From: Rhizophagus irregularis
Taxonomy: Eukaryota; Glomeromycota; Glomeromycetes; Glomerales; Glomeraceae
Direction of reading: 5' to 3'
DNA length: 64,000 nt
Assembly (NCBI RefSeq): GCF_026210795.1
Contig: NC_089445.1
Location: 4,030,001 to 4,094,000 of the forward strand
Every line of letters begins with the position of its first letter. Positions within the stretch are counted from its first letter, which is position 1. Made by a program: the position numbers and the translations under genes. The notes beneath the pieces were generated by a model. That model was not told the origin of the DNA. It made no database searches and worked only from the letters and a program-made list of their open reading frames with translations. Positions 13,177 to 24,713 of this stretch are shown piece after piece.

Positions 13177-13341
13177 TACGTAACTGTAAAAAGCGAAAAG
13201 TGAGTGTTTTTTATAAATCTGTCGATCTTGGTCAATTTTAAAAATTTACTGTAAATCAATTTGTAGATCAATTTGTAGATCATAGATGTAAAAATTTATT
13301 TTATATTCATTTTCCTGCAATTGCAGTATATTCTTGAAGAC
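13177..13341. promoter_or_regulatory. Shared bidirectional promoter, SSL1/MIC19
   Basis: The SSL1 (minus) and MIC19 (plus) start codons are only 165 bases apart and the genes diverge, so both promoters must lie here or overlap. The stretch contains a repeated CAATTTGTAGATCA (about 13258-13280). No clear TATA box is visible. Confidence 0.5.
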
Positions 13342-14216
13342 ATGGGGGCCTCACAATCATTAGAAACTCCTATTACAATTTATAACGAGTCTAATATTAG
13401 GGTATGTAAAACGAACTGTTACATAATTACGGCTAAAACATAAAAATTCCTTTGATAAGATTCTTTTTGATATAGTTTTCTCGTGGATTAGTTGAAAAAT
13501 TACAACGAGAGAGAGAGAGAGCGGTAAATATCTTAATTGTTTAAGATTAAAATACTTCACGCACATTAATTTTTATCACTTTAAATAGAAGCATGCCAAA
13601 CAAGAAATATCACAACCAACTACTTATTCAGGTGATGGTAAAGTACTTAATGAAGAATTGGAAAATATAATTAAAGTACGTGTAGACGATGAATTAAAAC
13701 GAATTCGTGAAAGAGAAGATGAAGTTGCTCAACGTGTTCAAGAAGAACTATTTAGACAGAAAATTTCACTTACTGATAGTGGTGCTAGTTCTGCTTCTAC
13801 CGAACATGATATAAATGAATTGATTGAAAGAATTGAAAGGTACTATCTGTGTTCGATTCTTTAATATATATATATCTTTAATATAAAATTTGTTTTTTTT
13901 TTATTAGAAAATATAAAAGTAGTGTTTCATCTGAAATAATTGAACAACAACGGGCTGTGATATCTTGTTACAAGTAAATATATAAGTTTTAGAATATGTT
14001 TTAATGAAGCGAAATCTAATGAATCTTTTAATAGGAATAACAGTTCACGAACCCTCGATTGTTGGGAGGAAGTACAAAAATTCAAACGTGTCACACGAGA
14101 TGCAGCTCAGGTAACATTTATCTTTAAAGACTATTTATAATCTATTTTCCAGCTACTCCTAATTTATCATATTTCTTATTATTAAGGAATCTATTGCTTC
14201 TCTTAACCGATCGTAA
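13342..14216 (+). CDS. MIC19: MICOS complex subunit MIC19 (CHCH family)
   Basis: Exons: 13342-13401, 13476-13523, 13589-13839, 13908-13973, 14035-14110, 14187-14216; 531 bases, 176 residues, all phases consistent. The product begins MGASQS, a good N-myristoylation signal that is also found in the CHCHD3/Mic19 family. An FSRGLVEKLQ segment follows, then a long charged coiled coil (about residues 60-110) and a C-terminal CHCH-type segment with C-x10-C (CYKNNSSRTLDC) followed by WEEVQKFKRVTRDAAQ. Yeast Mic19 also carries a single C-x10-C pair, unlike the twin C-x9-C of animals. The expected role is in the MICOS complex on the intermembrane-space side of the inner mitochondrial membrane, shaping crista junctions. 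Convergent with AHA1 downstream. Confidence 0.88.
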
Positions 14217-14658
14217 TACTTTAATATTAAATGAATATTTATTCCAATACCTTTTTTTTTGCATTAGATATATTAATTTACTTTAAGAAAAAAAAAAAAT
14301 AACCTTTTAATAAAACTTTTGAAGTTCTGCTGAAAATAGCAGAATACATTACAAACTAATTAATATAGAGAACCGAATTGATACTTTCTTTCTCTTCTAA
14401 TTATTATTTATTGTCCAGAAACTTAATGTTAAGGATAATTTATCATTTATTTTTGGCAGAATTACGAATAAGCTAATTTTTTTTTCTAATTTTAACAATA
14501 ATTACCGAGTAATATTATATAAAATTTTTTTTACGAGTATAAGGGAATTGAGAAATGGTCGAGATCCAAAAAAGTTACCGTCAAATTATTTACCATAGGT
14601 TCCAATGAATTCCTCCTTTCTTCGATTTTTCTTATAGAATTATATAAGTGCTCCATAT

Positions 14659-16376
14659 CTACGTAGTAGAAGAACGTGACAAAAACACGTATCCCAAAAC
14701 AATAGCAGTCAGTACAATAGCAACCGCAAATACACTACTACCAACACCACCACCCGAACTATTACTATTTTTTTTCTCACCGCTACCCCGTCTATTTTTA
14801 CGAGGCTTGGATGATTTATTTTTAGATTTCAGTGGAATTGATGACGATGATGATATTGATCCATACCCGAAAACATTTTTAATAGGATTCCAATAATATG
14901 ATTGCCAGTTATTACGAACTGCATCTACTTCTCCAATAGGAACCCCTTCTTGATTAATATGAACACGAGTGAAATCGCTTGCTTGTTCAAATTTAATAGT
15001 AACCGTCGAAAAATGTCCTATTGACACGAATATTGATAGTTAAGTTCAAATAAAACAGGATGATCTAAATATCAAAAATTATACCTTCTGGCCAAGTTTT
15101 TAAACGCCATGTCTGTACAATCTTTTCGTTTTGAACCTTAAAAAAAAAAAAAATATTAAATTATTAATTATAATAACGAAAGCTAATCTTTGAAAGAATC
15201 GTTACTTACTAATTCCACCATAGTTCCGGTAACATTCCCATCAAATAAACTAAATACGCTTCCAACATGTCTAAATATATCCGGTCTAGATCTTGTCCAA
15301 GCTGCAACACGACCAGGATCAAGCAACGTTTCGTAAATTTGATCTGCCGAAGTTTGTAATTCAACAACTTCACTAATATTAGTTGTATTAATAATTTTTT
15401 GCGCTGAAGACTTGACGGTATCCGAATTAGATGTAGTAGGTGTTGCAGGTCGAGGAGGGGTTGATGCCGTATGAATTTGGGAAGGTTCAATGGGCGTAAC
15501 TGCCCTTGGAGGAGTTGCAGGTCCAAGTTGAGAAGATTCAATCTTAACATCTTTACTATGAGCTAACAAAAGTACACTAATTAATTTTTTTTTCGAGATA
15601 CAATCTACTATAAACTTTAAATTTGACGTACTTTCAACCATATCATTTCCGAGATTCTTAAACTGCTCTTTCAACAAGGGAATCAAGTGCGTGCGTACAA
15701 CTTCCTTAATTGGCCTTTTTGAATCATTTTCTTCCTCAACCGTGATTTCAAACTAGAACAAAGAATATGTTAAAATGTAGGGAAAGTTATTTTTAAAGAC
15801 ACATAATTTTACGATGAAAAAAATTCAATTCTAAGTTACATCAAAGTCTCCTTCTGATCCAGAATCTAGTTCAGGGATCTTAATTGTACCCTTAGCCTCG
15901 TTATCATCCGAAGTATTGCCTATGAAATTATAACTAAGCATTAGGTAAATTTTATTTAATTTAAAGTTATTAAAAGAAATTTATTTACCCGACCAAGTTA
16001 GTTCTAGATTTAAATCAATAATAGGTATCAATTTTCCTTTTCTTTGATTTAATTCGGCATCACCCGAGCATTCTGTCAAATCATTAATTTGAACACAGAT
16101 TCCGTTATCTTCGGCTATAAGGTTGGCCGATTGTTCTTTCAAATATTCTTTAGCCCAGTTCAAGCAATTTTTGCTGGTCCTATGAATTGAATCAAAGGAT
16201 CACTATAGTTCTGTTCTTTTATTTTTGCGTATATATTCTGTTTGAATACTTACCAATGCCTGAAATAAGAACAAAATAAATTAATACCGCATTTTCTTTT
16301 TACCTTACAAATTCAAGGGAACAAATATGGATTCTTACCAGTTATTTACATTCTTCCAGTTACTCATATTGCTCAT
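14659..16376 (-). CDS. AHA1: AHA1, activator of Hsp90 ATPase, with a C-terminal membrane segment
   Basis: Exons on the minus strand: 16376-16339, 16259-16254 (six bases), 16179-15989, 15919-15840, 15752-15210, 15136-15085, 15017-14659; 1,269 bases, 422 residues, all phases consistent. AHA1 binds Hsp90 and stimulates its ATPase. The N-terminal Hsp90-binding domain has the family's NxNNWHW motif at residues 9-15, RKGKLIPIIDLNLELTW and the expected spacing. The C-terminal AHSA1/START-like domain has VQTWRLKTWPEGHFSTVTIK and ends WQSYYWNPIKNVFGYG, as in AHA1. A Pro/Thr-rich linker (about 190-235) joins them. The protein then continues about 70 residues beyond the usual end: a Ser/Lys/Arg-rich stretch and a hydrophobic segment (about 396-416, VFAVAIVLTAIVLGYVFL) with only six residues after it, which looks like a tail anchor. 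Identity is firm; membrane anchoring is inferred. Confidence 0.93.
16254..16259 (-). other. AHA1: Six-base microexon of AHA1
   Basis: The minus strand reads TTTCAG|GCATTG|GTAAGT: acceptor, six exonic bases, donor. Joining TG + GCATTG + GACC restores Trp-His-Trp of the conserved NNWHW motif. Skipping the six bases leaves the frame intact but deletes two residues of the motif. Confidence 0.85.
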
Positions 16377-16377
16377 A

Positions 16378-16439
16378 TTGAATAAAGGTAAGTTGAATAA
16401 AGGTAAGTTGAATAAAGGCACAAGTTGAATAAAGGAAAG
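16378..16439. repeat. 15-bp tandem repeat in the AHA1 5' flank
   Basis: About four copies of TTGAATAAAGGTAAG (third copy with a two-base insertion) begin one base upstream of the AHA1 start codon. Read on the minus strand, they form a CTTACCTTTATTCAA array in the 5' leader or promoter. Each copy contains GGTAAG, which would be a splice donor on the plus strand. Confidence 0.8.
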
Positions 16440-16531
16440 TATGAAGAATTAAAACCAATTAGGAATGTCCGAAATAAAGATATGATCTGTTTTATTCAGA
16501 ATGTTCTCGTTTTTTCCATGTGGAGATCTAC

Positions 16532-16723
16532 ATGAAGTTTCTAGAATATTCCTGTAGACAAGCACGGGCATACATAAAAAAATTGAAAGTTAACAATTTC
16601 TCTTGCACTAAAGATCAAACAAGATTTGGATCAAAAATAAGTATAATTCTCATAGTAATTACCGCATGTATCTTATATTTTTTTTATTTGGCCACAGAGC
16701 CTAATTCGGCTTCTAAATATTAG
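16532..16723 (+). CDS. Possible small single-pass membrane protein, 63 residues
   Basis: An ATG at 16532 opens 63 codons to a TAG. The N-terminal half is basic and holds two cysteines (RQARAYIKKLKVNNFSC). A strong hydrophobic stretch (ISIILIVITACILYFFYLA, about residues 39-57) is followed by a short tail NSASKY. It could be a tail-anchored micro-protein or the last exon of a longer gene; I found no convincing upstream exon. Random ORFs of this length do occur in this sequence, so support rests only on the well-formed membrane segment. Confidence 0.25.
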   Translation: MKFLEYSCRQARAYIKKLKVNNFSCTKDQTRFGSKISIILIVITACILYFFYLATEPNSASKY

Positions 16724-19700
16724 AGTATTATCTATGCCTAACTTCCCGAACTTGTAATTTCATAGATTTTTGAATCGAATGAGTGAATTTAATACATACA
16801 GAATTACAAATTGAGCGACTTATAAGCTGATATAACTTTTTGATTTCATCCTTGTAATTTTTTACAAGAATTGGAAACATTTTCTAACAAGATAATTCAC
16901 CCGTCCTTTCTAGATTATCTTTTATGCTGGCAAGTTCTTTTAACGATCGAGTTATTAGATGGAAACCGATTATTACTTCCAAAATTTATGCAAAATATCA
17001 TGCATTAGTAGAGTATAAAAATATTATGAGGTTTATTAATACACATATCAAGATATGTCGTTTTTGATAATAATAATAATATGTAAAATACATAAAATCC
17101 CGAAATTTCGAATTAAAAGAATTGAAAAAATAATTGAAAATAATATAATAAATACATATCTATTACGGTACTAATTCTTCATCATACAGTATATGATACT
17201 ATTTTTATATTTTCTTAATGGATCAATAATTGTATATAATAAAACTTTCCGGTTAGGTACAGTAATAAATTATAAACTATTATAGTCATCGAAAGATAAA
17301 ATTCAAAATATCAATTGTCATTATAAAAAATTAACTATTAAAGGATGAAATGAAAACTTGAGATTATGTTCGAAATAATAAAGCATAGAAATCTGAGCCA
17401 AGATGAAATTATTTTTGAAAGAATTTACTATGAGTAACCCAAAATAAAACATTATCATTGCGATGTAAAATTTTCAAAAAAAAAAAAAATGAATTGAAAA
17501 CAAATGAGGATCCATTCAATCATTTAAATAATATCAAACATTGTTGGAATTGGATTTTTTAATTATTTAATTGAATTTATTCAATAAAATATGAATGAAT
17601 AATAAAATAGTTGCAACAAAAGTATACATGATAATACTATCTGAAATAGTCGCATTGTTGTTAATAATCTGTTTGGATTAATTAAGTTTATTGAGAAAAA
17701 TATGTATGAATGGTAATAATACTGCCAAATTATAAAAAGATTATATATGGCCGATAATAGCGGGAGTATTATGCGAGAGTATTATTATCATTACAGTTGT
17801 CAAAAGAAACTTCTTTTTATATAAAATTCAGATCGAGATTCAGATAATCAAATTGACGAATAATTGTGATTGGGTAATTATTATTGCATGATTGTATGAA
17901 TAATGAAAAAAAATGTGTTATATAAATTTATTTACCATAAATCATTAAATCTTATTTATAGAGAACAAATGAATAAATAACCAAATTTCAATGAACATCT
18001 TTCTAAACTCATTAATTAACTTATTTTTCAATTACAGTACAGTATCGGACATAAGTATCCGACTGCAATATATATTATATATTGAAAAATTTTAAAAAGT
18101 CAACAAACGTTATGAAATGGAATGTGAAAAAATGGCTTCTTTGTGTTTTCTATGGTCCTATATTCACTGTAACAGTCTCCTCAAGTGCACATTTTGGAGG
18201 ATTTCGGATGCACAGGAAAAGACGTTTTAGTACTTTTGAAAAGTCGCGACTAGCCTTTGACTGCAAGTGATAAAATAAATATTGTTAGTGGCTTTTTACA
18301 GTAATTTATTTACCATCAGAATAAGATCCTAACCGGTCAGATCGTTCGAACCGCAGAGGGTAATAGATGACCTTCCGAAAATATAAAATGTATCAAAAAA
18401 ATCTTTTAGTGGTAATGCTAAGAACGATAAAAACGCATTTTCTAAGGTAAAAAAGTCACCGGTCACTCACTGATGACATGAGTCCATTGTTATCATTAAC
18501 TAAATAAATTCGCAGACATTTTCTATTTTATTATCGTTATGGACTTATGTATAATTTTTTTCTTTCGTTTTATGTCTAATATATTATTGGCTATAGTGGT
18601 GAAGCAAATAATGACAGAGCATTAACATTAATTGGTGTTATTATGTTATAAAATGTTGATATTTAGGAAATTACAATTATGATTTGGAAAATATTGAAAT
18701 AGGCGACATTCCCTTCGATATTTGTGTAATCATTTGATATTCGTATGATTGATTTTAATTAACATTTTACATTAAAACAGCAACTAACAATTACGGAAAG
18801 ACATTTAAATCTGTTCTAATCCATGGATATAGCAAATATACTTTATACAGTATATGATACTTCTAATTAGTGTCAATATACTGTACATTACGGAAATAAA
18901 AACATAGAATTTACAACAGAATTTACGACAGAAAGACGGAAGCCTAGGTAATATTAATACTAGAGAATATCCAATATATCTTTTTCTTGATTAGTTTATT
19001 AAAGTTCTACTTATATTTATTGTAATTTGCTTAAAGGAACAATACAAATTTTGAAATATCAAAAGAAAATGTTTTAAACCCGCCGACTCTGGTCTTTATC
19101 CGTGATTGGAATAGAAAGTATAGCATTGTCTATAGTATTTCTCTTTTTGCATGTAAATACTCGTCTTGAATACAGCAAATGTTATATACAGATTAACTTT
19201 TAAATTGTCTAATTTTAGTGATGATTATTATCTTCTAGTATTACTAGTACCCGTAAAATACTCGCGGTACTATAGGCAGTGTCATACAATAAATTTAGTG
19301 GTTTAGTCTGGACTTAACAACAGGTTCCCGGTCCATTGTAACCATATTATCTTTTTTCAAAATGATTGACCAATAAAAAGACATGGTGAATATTATGAAT
19401 GAAGCAAATATATTTTTGTCATTTTTCAATCATGTCGATCATAGTTCTAATTGTATATAACGTAAAGTGACTGTAATTGGTTAATAAGAAACAAAGCGCT
19501 ATTAATTTGGAAAATTTTAATTAATTAGCTTCCGGAGTTTTTAATTCCGTCTAACGAATCTTGGATTTGGATCTAATGCACTCATAATCTCATGTACAGT
19601 AACTTACAACAAATATAGCAAAACAAAATGAATTTGAACTAAATTTACTGAATTTGGAAAAATATGAAAATCGGAGCACTCCGAATTTAATTTCCTTTTT

Positions 19701-20195
19701 TTTAACTTGAAGAATGATTATTTCACACATGGAAATTCCGCAGAAATTCCTTGTAACTTTTCTTGCGTATTTAAATATTAATCCCGCGTTATTCCTATAT
19801 GGAAATTAATTCGACGATTGGATTGGTGATCATAATAAAAATGCGAGACGCGAATGAAAAATAAAATTATATCTAACCATATTAATCGGTGGGTTCGAGG
19901 GATTTCATTCAATAATCTTCTTTTTGAAAGAACAAGGAGTTAGATTATTCCATCAAACAAGAGACAAGAGAAAGAAAAAGAAAGAAAAAAACATTTCTGT
20001 AGAATTTTTGTGTAAATATTTCTGCGATGCAACATTAACATTATAAACATTTTTCAAATTAGCATCTAACTTTCAAATATTGAACGATTTATCTATAAAT
20101 AAGCGTATTGAACTTCCCTAATTCCACATTCTGAAAAAAAAAAACAAAACAATAATTGAAAAAAAGACATCATTTCAATCTCAACTACTTCCAAA
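16724..20195. other. Intergenic, AT-rich, with transposon remnants
   Basis: About 3.5 kb without a supportable gene. It contains a likely Tc1/mariner remnant near 18030-18570 and two copies of ACAGTATATGATACT (about 17187 and 18846). The last 300 bases are the promoter side of the secreted-protein gene at 20196. Confidence 0.6.
18034..18570. mobile_element. Probable Tc1/mariner-type remnant
   Basis: The left side carries ACAGTATCGGACATAAGTA followed by TCCGACTGCA, a classic-looking Tc1-type terminus (CAGT...GGACATAAGTATCCG). A weaker inverted match (TATGGACTTATGTATAAT) lies near 18537. The interior is less AT-rich than its surroundings and holds a 62-codon open frame without recognisable transposase motifs. 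It is probably a non-autonomous or decayed copy; the right boundary is uncertain. Confidence 0.4.
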
Positions 20196-20519
20196 ATGAT
20201 TAAAAAACTTTTTTTAATTCTTGTTCTTGCAATTGTTGCCTTCATTGCTTTCACTTCCGCTACACCAACTAATTTTAAAAGAGAATCAAATATTTCTCAA
20301 GTAACAAAAACCGGAACTTTAGTGTCTAGACGGCTTCAATGTCCAAACAATTTTAAAGCATGTCCTGATATGTCCGGATGCTGCCCTACAGGCACGAAAT
20401 GCTTACGTAATAACAAATGCAACGTTCCATGCCCTTCCAACGCCAAAATTTGCAGTAACGGTGCTTGCTGCATTAAAGGCTCCACTTGTTCTTCAGACGG
20501 CAGATGTGTGATCCGCTAG
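20196..20519 (+). CDS. Small secreted cysteine-rich protein, 107 residues
   Basis: A single-exon gene from ATG 20196 to TAG 20517-20519. Residues 1-22 (MIKKLFLILVLAIVAFIAFT) are a clear signal peptide. After a short spacer comes a dibasic RR (residues ~45-46) that could be a Kex2-type processing site. The mature part has 12 cysteines including two CC pairs (SGCCPTGTKC, GACCIKGSTC), arranged as two related C-x5-C..CC..C modules, similar in spacing to granulin-like or knottin-like domains. The expected product is a secreted disulfide-rich peptide. In a mycorrhizal fungus such proteins are effector candidates, but no function is shown here. The leader is A-rich and an AATAAA lies near 20697. Confidence 0.8.
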   Translation: MIKKLFLILVLAIVAFIAFTSATPTNFKRESNISQVTKTGTLVSRRLQCPNNFKACPDMSGCCPTGTKCLRNNKCNVPCPSNAKICSNGACCIKGSTCSSDGRCVIR

Positions 20520-21328
20520 AACGATTTTATTTTTATTATTCCTTGCTTATATTGTTATATTGTCATAAATTTTCTTATATTTACATTGTGAATGTACTTT
20601 AATTTATCATATTTAATTTATTTTGTAATAGTATGTAATGTATTATTTATAGTTAATTAATTAATATTATTTTACGTCTTTCTGTAAAAGTATTTCAATA
20701 AAGAACCTTATTGATAAATTCGCGTATCAATCTATATCCTTTTAAATAATTCAATTCAGTTTTAAATTTACTCGTGGCGTGTTTTATTAAGAAAACCTTA
20801 CGTAAAAACATACATATAATATTTGCTTGTAATATTTTTAAAAATGTTAAGAAAATGAATAATATTAATTTCATTAACTCGCGTTATCCATAAGATTTCT
20901 AAACTACAATAAGAATATAATATCTTGAAGGAGAAGTGAAACACAAGATAATTACATTTTTTATTTATTAAATATAATTTTCGCAAATAAATCAGAAAAT
21001 ACAGTGGAGAGTACATAATAATCTTTTTCGTAATAATTTAGGTAAGGAATTTCAGTAAGGGTTTATCTGATTGTCAAGCTTTTCCTCGTCCGCAGTGATA
21101 TTATATGAAAGTTGGACCAATGATGATAGATAGTATTTTAGGTAGGTTTAAATAATATACATAAAGTACAAATTGGTCTCTTTTCTGAGAGATGAACTAA
21201 AATTAAAGTACATATTTTTTTTAAAAAAAATCGCTGCCAAGTTGATCAATTACACTTTAATCTGTGCAAATTTATGCAACATTATAAAGAATTTACATAT
21301 ACATTCAGTAAAAAGTCATCATCTATGA
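20520..21328. other. Intergenic between two convergent secreted-protein genes
   Basis: AT-rich 3' flanks of the two convergent cysteine-rich genes, including an AATAAA near 20697 and a T8A8 tract at 21225-21240. I see no gene. Confidence 0.6.
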
Positions 21329-21740
21329 TCAAACACAAAAAGAATCTCCCTTGTCGTTAGCTTCACAGCCAGGTGTTTGGCAGTCATCACTAGTCACACA
21401 GGGATCACCGAGTTTACAATTTTTTTTCTGGCCTCCAACTTTACATCCACCAGACAAATTGCGCACGCAGACGAAATTTTCACAATTCTTGAATATGCAA
21501 TCGTTGTTAGAGCTACAAGAGAAGCCTGAATGGCAATCACGTTTTCCTTCACCTATTGAGCAAGCTATGTAATGAAAATAATTTTTCAAGATGAGTGGTC
21601 CGAAAAAAAAAAAAAATATTCACAAATTTGATTAATTTTAATTTTAGGAAATGCTTACTTTCGATGACCGGCATCCAAGCTAAGCTAAGCACTAGGCTCG
21701 TGATTATACTAATGATAAAGGTAGAGAAGATGGTTTTCAT
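21329..21740 (-). CDS. Small secreted cysteine-rich protein, 105 residues
   Basis: Exons on the minus strand: 21740-21659 and 21564-21329, joined in phase 1 with a GTAAGC donor. Residues 1-27 (MKTIFSTFIISIITSLVLSL...) form a signal peptide, and the intron falls right at its end. The mature part has about 12 cysteines in two similar halves (CHSGFSCSSNNDC..NCENFVC and CKLGDPCVTSDDC..GCEANDKGDSFC), suggesting an internal duplication of a small disulfide-rich module. It differs from the neighbour at 20196 in cysteine pattern but shares size, secretion signal and location. The function is unknown; an extracellular role, possibly effector-like, is inferred. Confidence 0.82.
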
Positions 21741-24043
21741 GGTGATATAGAAATTTCTGTTCTTATTTTTTTTAGATATTTCGGGTATTTGTAATGTCTG
21801 TTTCAAGTGATGATCAACAAAATTTACACGACATCCAATGTTTCAAGATAATCAAAATTTGGCAAGGATTTACTAGGAAATTCATAAATCCCTAATTGCC
21901 GGCATTAATTGGAGAATATGTGAATACGATTGATTATACGAATAAAATCAAAGGAATTCCTTAAAATTAAATACAAATTTGGTTAAATGGTCTGATCAAA
22001 CATATTTAATTTCCTTGTAAGGAAAAAATTATATTCGTGAAAAGAAAGAAAAAGAAGCGGAAATATGTTTCATGTCATTTATTATTTTGATCTAAATTTT
22101 ATTTTTTCTAACTTTAATTTGATTTTTGTTTGATAAACTGAAGAACATACTCTTTAAACTTACTACTGTTTGAAATTAAAATAGAATTTCTATGAATTAT
22201 TTTCTAAATTTACATTTAGCACGAAGTAAAATAAAAATAGTCGATGAGAACTTAGATAACAATACGGAGTAGTGAGCATGTAGGAACTCTCGTTTTATAG
22301 TTAGAGCTCGAATAATTCCTTTCGCCTACTCATTGATGCAAACTATTCCTATTTCTTATAAATTTAATAATATATCAACATCTAAAATTATTGATTATAA
22401 AGGCTTTATTCTGCGTTAAATTGCAAATTTTTTTTTTATAATTTTACATTTAATGTAAGATGTGAGCGAAATTTTTTATAATTTTCTTTATACAGCAGTT
22501 TATATCACTGAAATTATTTTTTTCTTCTTACATCTTTTGAAGGAATATTAACATTGAGATGATCTTTAGATCTTCTGCTATTGTTTCAAGTTTTTCATGA
22601 GTTTCTAGAATTGAATGGTTTTTAAAATCAATAATTTACACTTATTAATTAAATCATTAATTCTTTCACTTTCACCAGTGGTATGTTCGATCATACTCTA
22701 TAAAGTAAACAATCCACCTCGAACAATATTGATATAGCCTTATAGTTTAACAATCATCTAATTTATAAAAAATTACATTATTTTATATGATATACTCAAT
22801 AAAAATTTACTAAGCGTGTTTGTGCACTTGAAGTTCGTAACTTGTATTTTAAATAGGGGAGAAAAATCACAACTGATAGGGCGGGGACAAATATTTAGGG
22901 AAATTACCAAAAAAAAAGCTATATCCTTAGATTATTTATAACATGTTCGTCAATTTCATAAAATTCCTTGGAGCGCCAGCCTCCGTTATAAAACTGTTGA
23001 CTTACGTTACCCAAATCAAAACCGTATGTAGAGGTTTGAACGAACAGTGAGTAGATAGTAAAGTAGAAAGTAAATTCGGTATATTAAAGGAGAAATATGA
23101 CGCCATTAGAATATAACTTTTCTTCTCAATCAAAAGAATCTTTTTTGAGGTAAGACTAAGTCACATTTTTCCACGTGAATAATTTTGTTGTTTGGTTGAT
23201 CCAATTACAGGGCTGGGTTAATTATATATATAAGGCTGTGCTGTTCGTATTCTTCAAATTTATATTGTGGTAATGGTGAAACACAAAGGTTTAATCCGTT
23301 TTTTATCCATTTTATTAATATACTGTGTAAAGAAATTTAATTTGGTCTCTTATTATTAAAATAATATTTTATTTTCCGATATACATAATACATTTTACAC
23401 GTCCACAACATTCTCATGTAGCAAAGGATAAAACACAATGTGAGTAAACAATGAAATAAATTGCATAATTTTTTTGCGTTCGACCACAATACAAGATATA
23501 AGCGCAGGATGGATGATTAATTTTGATGCTACTATTTGAGAATGAAACATTCGTAAGTTTCGCCTAAACTGTTCTCATAATTTCTTACGCCACAACCTTT
23601 AGTATCAACAATGTAACTGGTACTTATGTTGAAATCTCGAATAAATTGGAAATTGGAGATTATTATGAAGTTATTGTTTAACTAGAGTGTCAGAATAATT
23701 TTATAAAGTTCATAAACCGCGTCTTGATAAATGATAATTGTTCGTAGTAAAAACTTTTTTATACTTCAAAAGGATTATAAGTTTGTTATAGGGTTTTAAT
23801 TGTAACCATTACCGTATGTACATTATGTAAGCTCGCACAATATGCAGCATAATAAATAATTTTCTACGGCGGAAATCACCATCAATTTTATGAAAATAAT
23901 ATTGATAAAAATACTTTGATTAAATATTTTTTAAAAATATTTTAATAAAAATACTTTGATTAAATATTTTTTAAAAATATTTTAATAAAAATATTTTATT
24001 AAATATTTAAATACTTCAACTATTTTTCCTTCATTTCGCAAGT
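21741..24043. other. Intergenic, AT-rich; one short coding-like fragment
   Basis: No complete gene is visible. Near 23565-23681 a plus-strand frame reads SYATTFSINNVTGTYVEISN and ends ...GDYYEVIV-stop. This looks like the last strands of a secreted Kre9/KNH-type domain, but no upstream exon is evident, so it is probably a relic. The tandem repeat at 23905-24000 lies just before the next gene. Confidence 0.5.
23905..24000. repeat. 40-bp tandem repeat, about 2.3 copies
   Basis: The unit begins ATAAAAATACTTTGATTAAA and continues with an AT-only palindromic stretch (TTTTTTAAAAATATTTTA). Two full copies and a partial one stand about 45 bases upstream of the gene at 24044. Confidence 0.85.
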
Positions 24044-24713
24044 ATGTCAAACCCGTTCAGATGTATTTGCGATAAAGGTATGTTTTTTATCAACTCAGTA
24101 AAATTTTGAGCTTTTCAATAACTATTAATTATATACAGTTCAAAAAAACAAGATTACAAAGTTAGCAGTTAAATTGCTTATGTTCGTATATATTGATCAA
24201 TATTCTTTTTTTTTAGCACCTGAAAACCTCCCTCCATTCCTTAATAATCACGACACGGCCATTTTGGTCCTCCGAGCTTTGAAAAAAGACAAAAACATGC
24301 CAGCCCTCGTATTTGAATGGAATTTGGCAGGGTTTAATGATGTTGCGACTGCACCAGGACTTCGAAATGGTGTTGCAAATCAAGACAAGGCTACAATTAT
24401 CGCAAATCTTACAGAAAATGGCGCGACAAATTATAATAACATAGTATTTACGTTTCCAAATGGCAACGCCATTGGAGCGTGGGTCGATCAAATACATGTA
24501 AACATACCATGGTATGAATGAAGGCTAATCTCTCGTTTTTAGATTCTTTAGTATCAATTTAATCTTCCTTTTATTTGTCAAAGGGCGGAGAACCAGATGG
24601 GTGTCCCAGACGTCATCGTCTCAGTCACAAGGATTAATCGGATTACCGAAAGAGACACAAAGACACCCTCGATCGCATTTGATCTTGAGAACTTTAGTAA
24701 AGTTTTCTTTTAG
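24044..24713 (+). CDS. Three-exon gene of unknown function, 152 residues
   Basis: Exons: 24044-24077, 24217-24511, 24584-24713; 459 bases, phases 1 and 2 consistent. Exon 2 can be read through to a TGA at 24519-24521, but using the donor at 24512 (GTATGA) and the acceptor AAAG at 24583 opens 42 further codons of clearly coding composition, so I prefer the longer model. The protein starts MSNPFRCICDK, has no signal peptide or membrane segment, and ends ...KTPSIAFDLENFSKVFF. It is mildly hydrophobic and looks like a compact globular domain (ALVFEWNLAGFNDV, NNIVFTFPNGNAIGAWVDQI). I do not recognise the family. Base composition is richer in GC than the flanks, which supports real coding. Confidence 0.65.

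Noticed and set aside
18082-18270. 62-codon frame
   Set aside because: Lies inside the Tc1-like remnant; no transposase motifs or protein-like pattern.
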